A stretch of DNA of 61,840 nt from an uncultured Eubacteriales bacterium (GTDB lineage Bacteria; Bacillota; Clostridia; Lachnospirales; Bianqueaceae), in the NCBI GenBank assembly GCA_902783575.1, contig CACZRP010000057.1, forward strand, positions 1 to 61,840, given 5' to 3'. Of this stretch, positions 33,373 through 40,918 are shown piece after piece. Position numbers and translations under genes: made by a program. The notes beneath the pieces were generated by a model. The model was given only the letters and a program-made list of their open reading frames with translations, had not been told where the DNA came from and ran no database searches. The stretch's first letter is position 1. Every line of letters begins with the position of its first letter.

Positions 33373-34326
33373 ATGAAATATGACGTTGCCGCCCTCGGCG
33401 AGCTATTAATTGATTTTACCCAGAACGGTACCAGCGAACAGGGAAATCCTCTGTTCGAGGCGAATCCCGGCGGAGCGCCGGCCAATGTGCTGGCCATGCT
33501 GACCAAGCTGGGAAAGAAGACCGCTTTCATTGGAAAAGTCGGCAAAGACAGCTTCGGTGATCAGCTGGCACAGACCTGTGAAAGCGTTGGCATCGATATC
33601 AGCGGCCTTCTGAGAGATCCGGAGATTCCCACCACCCTGGCGGTGGTTCATACCTTCCCCGGAGGAGACAGGGATTTCAGCTTTTACCGCAAGCCCGGCG
33701 CGGATATTATGTTAACAGCTGACGAACTGGACGAGTCCATTCTGAAAAACTGCCGGATTTTCCATTTCGGCACCCTGTCACTGACCAATGAGCCGGTAAA
33801 GAGCGCCACGGTCCGGGCCTATGAAATGGCCAAGGAGGCGGGCGCGCTGATTTCCTTTGATCCCAACTACCGCGCTCCCCTGTGGAAAAGCGAGGAGGAG
33901 GCGAAGGAGGCCATCCGCTGGGGCCTTGAGCGCTGCGATATTTTGAAGATCGCGGACAATGAGCTGCTGCTCATGACGGGAGAGACCGATTTTGACAAGG
34001 GCGCGGCCATACTGAGAGCCCAGTATCCGAACATCCGGGTGTTCAATGTGACCGCAGGAGCCGACGGATCCCACGCTTACTACGGAAATATCCATGTCTT
34101 TGAGCCCGGATGCAGGCTGGGAGGCACCATCGAGACCACCGGCGCCGGAGATACCTTCTGCGCCTGCGTTCAGAACTATGTCCTGGAGCATGGCATTGAG
34201 GGACTTACCGAAGCCCAGCTCCATGAGATGCTTCATTTCGCCAATTTCGCGGCCTATCTTGTTACCACCAAGAAGGGAGCCATCCGTTCCATGCCGGATC
34301 CCGAAGATGTTGCAAGGATTCTGTAA
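33373..34326 (+). CDS. PfkB family carbohydrate kinase (fructokinase-like)
   Basis: A 317-residue ribokinase-superfamily protein. NPGGAPANVLAML near residue 30 is the N-terminal PfkB signature, and the C-terminal ATP/anion-hole motif ETTGAGDTFCAC (catalytic Asp near 253) is intact. The best resemblance is to fructokinases (VAALGELLIDF start; DPNYRAPLW). Sugar specificity is not proven. ATG 33373 follows AAGGAAAGGAA. It has a strong promoter with an operator-like palindrome and precedes a sodium symporter gene. Confidence 0.88.
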   Translation: MKYDVAALGELLIDFTQNGTSEQGNPLFEANPGGAPANVLAMLTKLGKKTAFIGKVGKDSFGDQLAQTCESVGIDISGLLRDPEIPTTLAVVHTFPGGDRDFSFYRKPGADIMLTADELDESILKNCRIFHFGTLSLTNEPVKSATVRAYEMAKEAGALISFDPNYRAPLWKSEEEAKEAIRWGLERCDILKIADNELLLMTGETDFDKGAAILRAQYPNIRVFNVTAGADGSHAYYGNIHVFEPGCRLGGTIETTGAGDTFCACVQNYVLEHGIEGLTEAQLHEMLHFANFAAYLVTTKKGAIRSMPDPEDVARIL

Positions 34327-34333
34327 GAATCGT

Positions 34334-34362
34334 TTGACAAATTGTCATGATTCGTTCATAAT
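34334..34362 (+). promoter_or_regulatory. Promoter of the sodium symporter gene
   Basis: TTGACA (34334-34339), a 17-bp spacer and CATAAT (34357-34362), directly after the kinase stop codon. Confidence 0.7.
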
Positions 34363-34363
34363 T

Positions 34364-34395
34364 ACCCCTGTTATTCTTTCTGTAACAGGGGTTTT
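34364..34395 (+). promoter_or_regulatory. Hairpin covering the symporter ribosome binding site (or kinase terminator)
   Basis: ACCCCTGTTA and TAACAGGGGT form a perfect 10-bp stem with a 9-nt loop; the right arm contains the only purine-rich sequence (AGGGG) before the ATG and is followed by TTT. It may terminate the kinase message, mask translation of the symporter, or both. Confidence 0.55.
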
Positions 34396-35853
34396 ATGAT
34401 GGAAAAAACTGGCAGTAAACGCGGTGTCTTTTCCGGACATCTGGGCTATATTCTGGCAACCGCCGGATCGGCGGTGGGCCTGGGAAATATCTGGCGCTTC
34501 CCTTATCTGGCAGCCAAGTACGGCGGCGGTATTTTTCTTCTGACATATCTGGTGCTGGCCCTTTTCTTCGGCTATACGCTGATGGTTTCCGAGACAGCCA
34601 TCGGTCGGATGACCGGGAAAAGCCCGGTGGGCGCCTTTCGCGCGCTCAGCATGGCCAGGCGCACGGCAGATCTCACTGCCAAAGGCAGCGCCAAAGCCAC
34701 TGCCAAAGCCACTGCCAAAGCCACTGCCAAAGGCAGTAAAAACGGCTGGCAGGCCGGGGGGTGGATCAATGCCATCATCCCCATGCTGATTCTGCCTTAC
34801 TACAGTGTGATCGGCGGCTGGGTGGCCAAATATCTCTTTGAGTATATCCTCGGGCATGTCAGCGAAGCTGCGGAGGACGGCTATTTTACCAGCTTTATCA
34901 GCTCGCCCCTGGGCGCATGGGGCTGGTTCATGATTTTTGCCCTGATGACGGTGCTGGTCATCGCGCTGGGAGTGGAAAACGGCGTCGAGCGGGTTTCCCG
35001 CATCATGATGCCGGGCCTGGTGGTGCTGGCGGTGGTCATGGCCGTTTATTCCATGACCCGGCCGGGAGCGGCCGCGGGTATCCGTTACTTCCTGGTGCCC
35101 GATCTTTCTCATTTTTCCTGGATGACGGTGGTGGCCGCCCTGGGACAGATGTTCTATTCCCTGTCCATCGCCATGGGCATTCTGATTACCTATGGCTCCT
35201 ACATGAAAAAAGATGTGAATATCGAAAACTCCGTTCATCATGTGATTTTCTTTGACAGCGGCATCGCCATTTTGTCAGGACTGATGATCATTCCGGCGGT
35301 TTTTGCCTTCTCCGGAGGCAAGCCCGATGCGCTGGCTCAGGGGCCCTCTCTGATGTTCGTCACCATGCCCAAGATCTTTGAAAGCATGAGCGGCGGCCGC
35401 TTTGTGGGAATTCTGTTCTTTGTGCTGGTGCTGTTCGCGGCGCTGACCAGCGCCATTTCTCTGGCAGAGACCTGCGCCTCCACCTTTGAGGATGAACTGA
35501 AATGGAGCCGGAAGAAGGCCACCACGGTGGTGGCGCTCATCGTGGCGGTGCTGGGATCTCTGTCCTCTCTGGGCTTCGGTCCCCTTTTCGGCGTGACGCC
35601 TCTGGGCATGTCCATTCTGGACTTCTTCGATTTCCTGACCAATTCCCTCATGATGCCGGTGGCGGCCTTCGTGATCTGCATTTTTGCGGTTTATGTGGTG
35701 GGTGTCAGAAAAATATCCGAGGAGGTGCACCTTTCCTCCCGGTTCCGCTTTGAGGGCATGTATCGGATCTGTCTGAAATATATTGCGCCTTTCTTCGTCA
35801 TGGTGATTCTTTTAAGCTCCATTGCCAATGTGCTTGGCATCATAACTATTTGA
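34396..35853 (+). CDS. Sodium:neurotransmitter symporter (NSS/LeuT) family transporter
   Basis: A 485-residue transporter of amino acids or related amines. The first-helix motif GYILATAGSAVGLGNIWRFPYLAAKYGGG with the unwound sodium site is complete, and about 11-12 hydrophobic helices follow, as in bacterial LeuT/MhsT homologues. Between helices 2 and 3 the loop carries an Ala-Lys-Ala-Thr low-complexity insert (about residues 94-112) coded by a 12-bp tandem repeat, absent from typical members. Two consecutive ATGs at 34396 and 34399 are possible starts. Substrate not deducible. Confidence 0.9.
   Translation: MMEKTGSKRGVFSGHLGYILATAGSAVGLGNIWRFPYLAAKYGGGIFLLTYLVLALFFGYTLMVSETAIGRMTGKSPVGAFRALSMARRTADLTAKGSAKATAKATAKATAKGSKNGWQAGGWINAIIPMLILPYYSVIGGWVAKYLFEYILGHVSEAAEDGYFTSFISSPLGAWGWFMIFALMTVLVIALGVENGVERVSRIMMPGLVVLAVVMAVYSMTRPGAAAGIRYFLVPDLSHFSWMTVVAALGQMFYSLSIAMGILITYGSYMKKDVNIENSVHHVIFFDSGIAILSGLMIIPAVFAFSGGKPDALAQGPSLMFVTMPKIFESMSGGRFVGILFFVLVLFAALTSAISLAETCASTFEDELKWSRKKATTVVALIVAVLGSLSSLGFGPLFGVTPLGMSILDFFDFLTNSLMMPVAAFVICIFAVYVVGVRKISEEVHLSSRFRFEGMYRICLKYIAPFFVMVILLSSIANVLGIITI
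34690..34731. repeat. 12-bp in-frame tandem repeat inside the symporter gene
   Basis: GCCAAAGCCACT is repeated exactly three times and then half again. It codes A-K-A-T units; copy number change would keep the frame. The flanks ACTGCCAAAGGCAG add to the low complexity. Confidence 0.95.
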
Positions 35854-35863
35854 TATTTCATTA

Positions 35864-35892
35864 TTTACATCTAACCGGTTGCGTGATACAAT
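35864..35892 (+). promoter_or_regulatory. Promoter of the second Gfo/Idh gene
   Basis: TTTACA (35864-35869), a 17-bp spacer and TACAAT (35887-35892), about 55 bp ahead of the start. Confidence 0.65.
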
Positions 35893-35946
35893 CATATCAG
35901 TTATGTGCAGGAATATGTACCTGTGAAATTATAGGAGGAATTACAA

Positions 35947-37104
35947 ATGGCAAAACTGAAAATCGGTTTCATCGGCTGCGGCGGTATCGCTAACCAGAAG
36001 CACCTTCCCGGCATGAAGCAGCAGGCAGAAAAGGGCCGTGTTGATCTGGTGGCTTTCTGTGACCTGATTCCCGAGCGCGCTGAGAAGGCCGCCAAGGAAT
36101 ATGGCACCCCCGACGCAAAGGTCTATACCGATTACCGTGAGCTGCTGGCTGATCCTGCCATCGACGCAGTCCACGTTCTGACCCCGAATATTTCCCACTG
36201 CGAGATCACTGTTGCAGCTCTGGAAGCTGGCAAACATGTTCTCTGCGAGAAACCCATGGCCGCCACTGAGGCTGATGCCATCAAAATGATCGAAGCCAGA
36301 GACCGCACCGGTAAGATGCTGACCATCGGTTATCAGTATCGTCATTTCAATGTCAACTACGTTGCCAAGAAGGTTGTTGACGAAGGCTGGATCGGTGATG
36401 TTTACTATGCTGAAGCTTCTCTGCTTCGCCGCCGCGGTGTTCCCACCTGGGGCGTTTTCACCGACAAGAGCAAACAGGGCGGCGGTCCCCTGATCGATAT
36501 CGGAACCCATGCTCTGGACCTGACCCTGTGGCTGATGAACAACTACGACGTAGAGTATGTTGTCGGTACCAGCTTCGAGAAACTGGGTACCCTTCTGGAT
36601 CCTGATCATCAGGGACAGAACAACTTCCGCGGTGAGCCCGATCACTGGAACAACAAGACCTACGACGTGGAAGACTCCGCTGTCGGCCAGATCAAAATGA
36701 AGAATGGCGCTGTTATCAACCTGCGCGCTTCCTGGGCTCTGAACATGGCTGAGGACCGCGGTGCCAACGGCCAGGCTCATACCATGCTTGCCGGTACCAA
36801 AGGTGGTCTTGATACTTTCACCGGTCAGGTTCGCCTGAACCACATCGTCGGCAACGAGATGGCTACCACCATGGTAGGCCGTGTCATTCCCAACTTCCTG
36901 CCCGGTTTCAGCCAGGGTCCCGCTCCTCTGTCCAAAGAGCATGACATCTGGGTAACTGCTCTGGAAGCCAACGATCCTTCCAAACTGTTCGTTACTGCTG
37001 AGCAGGCATATGTTGTCACCAAGATCCTTGACAGCATCTACTACTCCAGCAAGCACAACAAACCGGTATACTTCGGCGAGGACGGCCGTCCGATCTACGA
37101 TTAA
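35947..37104 (+). CDS. Gfo/Idh/MocA family oxidoreductase
   Basis: A 385-residue NAD(P)-dependent dehydrogenase. The Rossmann motif IGFIGCGGIANQKH is at the N-terminus, the catalytic Lys is in CEKPMAATE (about residue 100), and the GGPLIDIGTHALDL motif near residue 180 holds the conserved Asp/His pair. It is not closely similar to the other Gfo/Idh protein in the window. The strong AGGAGG site, own promoter and strong terminator, and use of common codons suggest high expression. Substrate unknown (sugar or inositol-type). Confidence 0.9.
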   Translation: MAKLKIGFIGCGGIANQKHLPGMKQQAEKGRVDLVAFCDLIPERAEKAAKEYGTPDAKVYTDYRELLADPAIDAVHVLTPNISHCEITVAALEAGKHVLCEKPMAATEADAIKMIEARDRTGKMLTIGYQYRHFNVNYVAKKVVDEGWIGDVYYAEASLLRRRGVPTWGVFTDKSKQGGGPLIDIGTHALDLTLWLMNNYDVEYVVGTSFEKLGTLLDPDHQGQNNFRGEPDHWNNKTYDVEDSAVGQIKMKNGAVINLRASWALNMAEDRGANGQAHTMLAGTKGGLDTFTGQVRLNHIVGNEMATTMVGRVIPNFLPGFSQGPAPLSKEHDIWVTALEANDPSKLFVTAEQAYVVTKILDSIYYSSKHNKPVYFGEDGRPIYD

Positions 37105-37135
37105 GTATCCCGTTTACTGATTAAGTTTTATTAGG

Positions 37136-37183
37136 GGACTGCCGGTTTCCCCTCTGACAGAGGGGAGCCGGCAGTCCTTTTTT
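37136..37183 (+). terminator. Strong intrinsic terminator
   Basis: GGACTGCCGG pairs with CCGGCAGTCC and the inner TCCCCTCT with AGAGGGGA, followed by TTTTTT. Confidence 0.93.
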
Positions 37184-37196
37184 AGCAGGTGACCGT

Positions 37197-38681
37197 ATGA
37201 ATAAAAAGTTTTATCTGATCCTTGCGCTGGCGCTTCTGGTTCTGGCCTCCGTGGTTTTCGTGCTGATGAGCACTTCCCTGACAATCCATGACGAGACCAA
37301 TCTGCAGAATTACAGCCTGGAGGACTATCGGGTCTGGGTGGAACAGGATCAGGAGATTGTTTCCGTAGACAGTGTGGAGGCCGGGGACAATGTCATTATA
37401 GTCAGGCTTTCCGCCCTGCAGAGAGGCAAGGCAATCCTTAGGATTGAGAACGGTGATGTATTTTCCAGGGTCATCCCGCTGCAGGTTTATTATCCAAAGA
37501 TTCTTGTGGCAGATGGTATTTTCGGCCGTTCCCGGGGCTACACTGCCTTCAGCGTTGCGATACTGATTTATTTCCTGGCCATTTTTGCGGGTCTGCTCCG
37601 GGCCTACCGGAAAAGCGTACGCAGCAATATCTATCAGTACAGAAATGTCATGATTCTGGGTGTCGCCATCTTTGTGGTGTTTTTGATTCTGAACCGGATT
37701 CCCGATATGTTCCGTCTGGAAGCGCTGGAAGACCTGCTTCGGAACATTCTCAGTTCGGGCGGTACTTTCTCCCTGCTGATGCTGCCGGTCTTCTTTCTGA
37801 CATGGATTTATATTATCTTCAGCAACCTCTATCTGATGAAAAAGGAAGGGCGCAACTGGCACAACATGCTGGGCGCCATCCTGGGCGCTGCCATCTTCCT
37901 GGGAACCCTTTTTCCGGAGCTGCTTTCCAGCTGGCTTCAGAGAACCAGTCTGGTGGATGTCCATAACGAACGGGGCGTGGCCATGTATGTGGAGCTGTTC
38001 ATCGAAAATTCCGTGGGCATCATTGTGGCATATCTGGAAAGCGTGCTGCTGGCTACCATCTGGTTCGGCATCAAAGCTGCCCGGCACAAACCGGCCTTTG
38101 ACAAGGATTATGTGCTGATTCTGGGCTGCCAGATCAACGAGGACGGAAGTCTTACCAACCTGCTGAAGGCCCGCACGGACAAGGCGGTGGATTTTGCCGC
38201 GAAACAGAAGGCCGCCACAGGCAAAGAGATTGTTTTCGTTCCTTCGGGAGGCCAGGGCAGCGACGAGGTGATGCCGGAGGCCCAGGCCATCCGGAATTAC
38301 CTGCTGAGCATCGGCATACCCGAAGAGCGGATTCTGGCGGAAGACCAGTCGGTCAATACCTACGAAAATCTGAATAATTCCATGAAGCTGATCCGCCGCA
38401 GCACGGATCAGGCGAATCCGAAGGTTATTTTTTCCACTACCAACTATCATGTGTTCCGGGCCGGCCTTCTGGCCACGGGCATGGGTCTGAAGATTGAAGG
38501 CATCGGAAGCAGAACCCGGCAGTATTTCTGGATCAACGCCTTTGTGCGGGAATATATTGCCACCCTGTATTCCGAGCGGAAAATACATATCCGCATCATC
38601 CTGCTGCTTCTGGCGGCGGTGCTGCTGCTGGTGGCGCTGCTGTTCGCCGCCATCCGGTACGGACTGGTGGTTGGTATCTGA
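37197..38681 (+). CDS. YdcF/ElyC family (DUF218) membrane protein
   Basis: A 494-residue protein. Residues 1-30 form a signal-anchor, and several further helices (about 115-140, 150-170, 190-215, 225-245, 265-290) precede the DUF218 domain at about 300-440, recognisable from YVLILGCQINEDGSLTNLLKAR, VPSGGQGSDEVMPEAQAIRNYL and TTNYHVFRAG. A final helix is at 460-485. DUF218 proteins include E. coli ElyC/SanA, linked to envelope integrity, but the biochemical activity is not established. It starts 14 bases after a terminator, with only a weak ribosome binding site (AGGTG). Confidence 0.85.
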   Translation: MNKKFYLILALALLVLASVVFVLMSTSLTIHDETNLQNYSLEDYRVWVEQDQEIVSVDSVEAGDNVIIVRLSALQRGKAILRIENGDVFSRVIPLQVYYPKILVADGIFGRSRGYTAFSVAILIYFLAIFAGLLRAYRKSVRSNIYQYRNVMILGVAIFVVFLILNRIPDMFRLEALEDLLRNILSSGGTFSLLMLPVFFLTWIYIIFSNLYLMKKEGRNWHNMLGAILGAAIFLGTLFPELLSSWLQRTSLVDVHNERGVAMYVELFIENSVGIIVAYLESVLLATIWFGIKAARHKPAFDKDYVLILGCQINEDGSLTNLLKARTDKAVDFAAKQKAATGKEIVFVPSGGQGSDEVMPEAQAIRNYLLSIGIPEERILAEDQSVNTYENLNNSMKLIRRSTDQANPKVIFSTTNYHVFRAGLLATGMGLKIEGIGSRTRQYFWINAFVREYIATLYSERKIHIRIILLLLAAVLLLVALLFAAIRYGLVVGI

Positions 38682-38721
38682 CGCGAAAAACAGCCAAAGC
38701 CGGCTGTGAGAGGAGAAAACC

Positions 38722-40095
38722 ATGAACAGGATCCATTTTATCAGAGCCTGCTGGAGCGATATTATCCTGCTGGAATCCCAGGGAAAATACGCCCTCATTG
38801 ATACCGGTTTTTCCGATGCTTTCAGCAGCCGGATCGATCCGTATCTGAAGCAGCTCGGCGTAGAGAAGCTGGAATTTATCCTGATTACCCATTTCCACCG
38901 GGATCACTACGGGAGCCTTCCGGCTCTTTTAGATCATTATCCCGTGGGAAAAGTCTATATGAAGAAATTCAGCGGCCTGAATATATCCACCAGCAGCGGC
39001 AGGGAGGCCTCGGACGAGTACAACCGCACGGAGGAGGCCCTCTGTGAGGCCATGTGCGAACAGGCCAGGAGGCTGTCGGAGCTGGTGGTAATTGACGGGT
39101 CCTTTGACCGGGTCTGTCTGGGGGATTTTGATTTCCGGGTCTTTGGCGGATCCGACGCCATCCGCGAAATGTACGAGGCCCCCGACTCTCCCTATTATCA
39201 GCAGATCCGTTTTGGGGAAAACACCAACTCGGTGGCCCTGTTCGCTGATGTGAAGGGCACCACGGTCTACCTGGGCGGCGATGCCCAGAACGAAGCCCTG
39301 GACTATCCCCGCTACAGCAATCAGAATGACGCCTACGCCCGGGCGGTGGGCCGCCCCGTGGACCTGATGAAGGTGCCTCACCACGGCTGCGGAAACCTCT
39401 TCAGCCTGGAGGCCCTGAGCATTCTTCGTCCGCGCTATGGCGTTGTCACCAACTGGACAGCGTCCCTGTACAGCCAGTTTCTGAAGAATGTCCGTCTCTT
39501 TAAGGAAGCCAGCCCCGATATCACCCTGCTGGTGACGGACCGCTGCGGCTACCGGTTCACCCTGGGCGAAAACGGGCAGCTGAGCTGTGAGGAAATCAAC
39601 CGGATTGCCCCCATTTCGGTGGAAGAGGTGAGCCCGGATGAGGACTCCCTGGAAGAGTTCTGGAAGCAGCATATTATCTACCTGACGGAGGATGGAATTA
39701 TTTCCGGCCAGGAGGATATCGACTATTTCTCGGGCGAAGAGTACCGGGGCGTCATCCGAAGCCACATGCTTCGGGAAAAGGATCGCCATCATCTGGTGTA
39801 TTTTGTCCGGGAGGGCCTGCGGATCGGCGCGGCCTCCTACTGTATCTATCAGTCAGAGGATGGCAAGTGCTTTATCCTGGATTACTGGGTTTTCCCGCCC
39901 TTTAGGGGCGAGGGAGCCGGCCATCACTGTTTCACCGCCCTGAAGGAATACACGAAGGCCCAGGGAGCGGCCTATTATGAGCTGAACAGTGAAGGGAAGG
40001 ACGCGGTCCGTTTCTGGAGAGCCCACGGATTCCTGGAAAACGGACAGGATGAATGGGGAATGCCCCTGTGGATCCTGCGCCCTCTGGCTGATTAG
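38722..40095 (+). CDS. Metallo-beta-lactamase-fold hydrolase fused to a GNAT acetyltransferase
   Basis: A 457-residue two-domain protein. The N-terminal part is an MBL-fold domain of the ComEC/Rec2 type, with THFHRDHYG (His57, His59, Asp61, His62), GGDAQNEA and VPHHGCGN supplying metal ligands. From about residue 320 the protein continues as a GNAT domain with the acetyl-CoA motif FRGEGAGH and AVRFWRAHGF. No stop or ribosome binding site separates the parts. It has no signal peptide. The combination suggests a modifying enzyme acting on an acylated or phosphorylated small molecule, but the substrate is unknown. Confidence 0.8.
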   Translation: MNRIHFIRACWSDIILLESQGKYALIDTGFSDAFSSRIDPYLKQLGVEKLEFILITHFHRDHYGSLPALLDHYPVGKVYMKKFSGLNISTSSGREASDEYNRTEEALCEAMCEQARRLSELVVIDGSFDRVCLGDFDFRVFGGSDAIREMYEAPDSPYYQQIRFGENTNSVALFADVKGTTVYLGGDAQNEALDYPRYSNQNDAYARAVGRPVDLMKVPHHGCGNLFSLEALSILRPRYGVVTNWTASLYSQFLKNVRLFKEASPDITLLVTDRCGYRFTLGENGQLSCEEINRIAPISVEEVSPDEDSLEEFWKQHIIYLTEDGIISGQEDIDYFSGEEYRGVIRSHMLREKDRHHLVYFVREGLRIGAASYCIYQSEDGKCFILDYWVFPPFRGEGAGHHCFTALKEYTKAQGAAYYELNSEGKDAVRFWRAHGFLENGQDEWGMPLWILRPLAD

Positions 40096-40131
40096 CCTTT
40101 CGGGATCGTTTGAATAAAAAGAAATCATGAT

Positions 40132-40173
40132 GCCGGAAAATCTGCTGATGGAGCGGGTTTTCCGGCGTTTTTT
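40132..40173 (+). terminator. Intrinsic terminator after the MBL-GNAT gene
   Basis: GCCGGAAAA and TTTTCCGGC form a perfect 9-bp stem with a 17-nt loop, followed by G and TTTTTT. The T-run merges with the left arm of the lexA-like operator. Confidence 0.85.
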
Positions 40174-40262
40174 CTATCCGAGACAAATGACTCTCTTGAC
40201 AGGGGCCGAAATTGCCGCTATAATACAGGCACGGAAACAGGACAACTGTCTCGGATAGAAAA
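40170..40262. promoter_or_regulatory. Consensus promoter flanked by a perfect 16-bp inverted repeat (SOS-like operator pair)
   Basis: TTGACA (40196-40201), a 17-bp spacer and TATAAT (40219-40224) are a perfect consensus. TTTTCTATCCGAGACA (40170-40185) lies upstream of the -35, and its exact reverse complement (40247-40262) lies between the transcription start and the ribosome binding site. The placement indicates two operator sites for a repressor, presumably the LexA-like product of the next gene. The motif is unlike the Gram-positive LexA box GAAC-N4-GTTC. Confidence 0.8.
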
Positions 40263-40277
40263 CAGAGGAGAAATGAG

Positions 40278-40904
40278 ATGAGAAAAAAAGATCCTGAACT
40301 GATGGAAAAGATTATCCATTTTACCGATGAGTATTACAGCAGCCACAAACAGTCCCCGTCCCTGGCTGCCATCGCGGAAGCGGTGGGCCTTCACCGCAGC
40401 GGCGTTTACCGCTATCTTCAGGAAATGAAGGAAAAAGGCATGATCGAGTACGATGGTCATTTTATCGGCACCGAAATTACCAGAAAACACAGGGAGCAGG
40501 GAGTCAGGGTAGCCCATGTGGGCTCCGTGCGCTGCGGGACCCCGGAATTTGAGGAGCAGGACATCGATGCCTATTATACCCTGCCGGAAGAGATTTTCGG
40601 CAAGGGAGAGTTCTATATCGTCACCGCCAAAGGCGATTCCATGATCGAGGCCGGAATCGAAGAAGGAGATCTGGTGGTGGTCAGAAAAACCGCCGAAGCC
40701 TGCAAGGGGGACATTGTGGTGGCCCTGCTGAATGGCGAAAGCACCCTGAAGCGGCTGATGATCCGTCAGGGAAAACAGTTTCTTCATCCGGAAAACAGCG
40801 CGCTGGAGGATATCCCCATCGGCCCCGAGGATGAATTTTACGTACAGGGCGTTGCCACTCATCTGATCAAGCATATCGCCTCCTCCATTGACAGGCTGAA
40901 ATAA
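40278..40904 (+). CDS. LexA-like self-cleaving repressor
   Basis: A 208-residue protein with LexA layout: N-terminal winged helix-turn-helix (residues 1-65) and S24 peptidase domain. The catalytic Ser121 (KGDSMIEAGI) and Lys158 (STLKRL) are 37 residues apart as in E. coli LexA. The cleavage site at the expected spacing reads Cys86-Gly87 (VRCGTP) instead of Ala-Gly. It probably represses its own operon through the inverted repeats around the promoter and is cleaved on RecA activation. It sits directly upstream of a Y-family polymerase gene, suggesting a dedicated damage-inducible mutagenesis unit and not necessarily the genome-wide LexA. Confidence 0.88.
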   Translation: MRKKDPELMEKIIHFTDEYYSSHKQSPSLAAIAEAVGLHRSGVYRYLQEMKEKGMIEYDGHFIGTEITRKHREQGVRVAHVGSVRCGTPEFEEQDIDAYYTLPEEIFGKGEFYIVTAKGDSMIEAGIEEGDLVVVRKTAEACKGDIVVALLNGESTLKRLMIRQGKQFLHPENSALEDIPIGPEDEFYVQGVATHLIKHIASSIDRLK

Positions 40905-40918
40905 CAGCGGATACAGCG

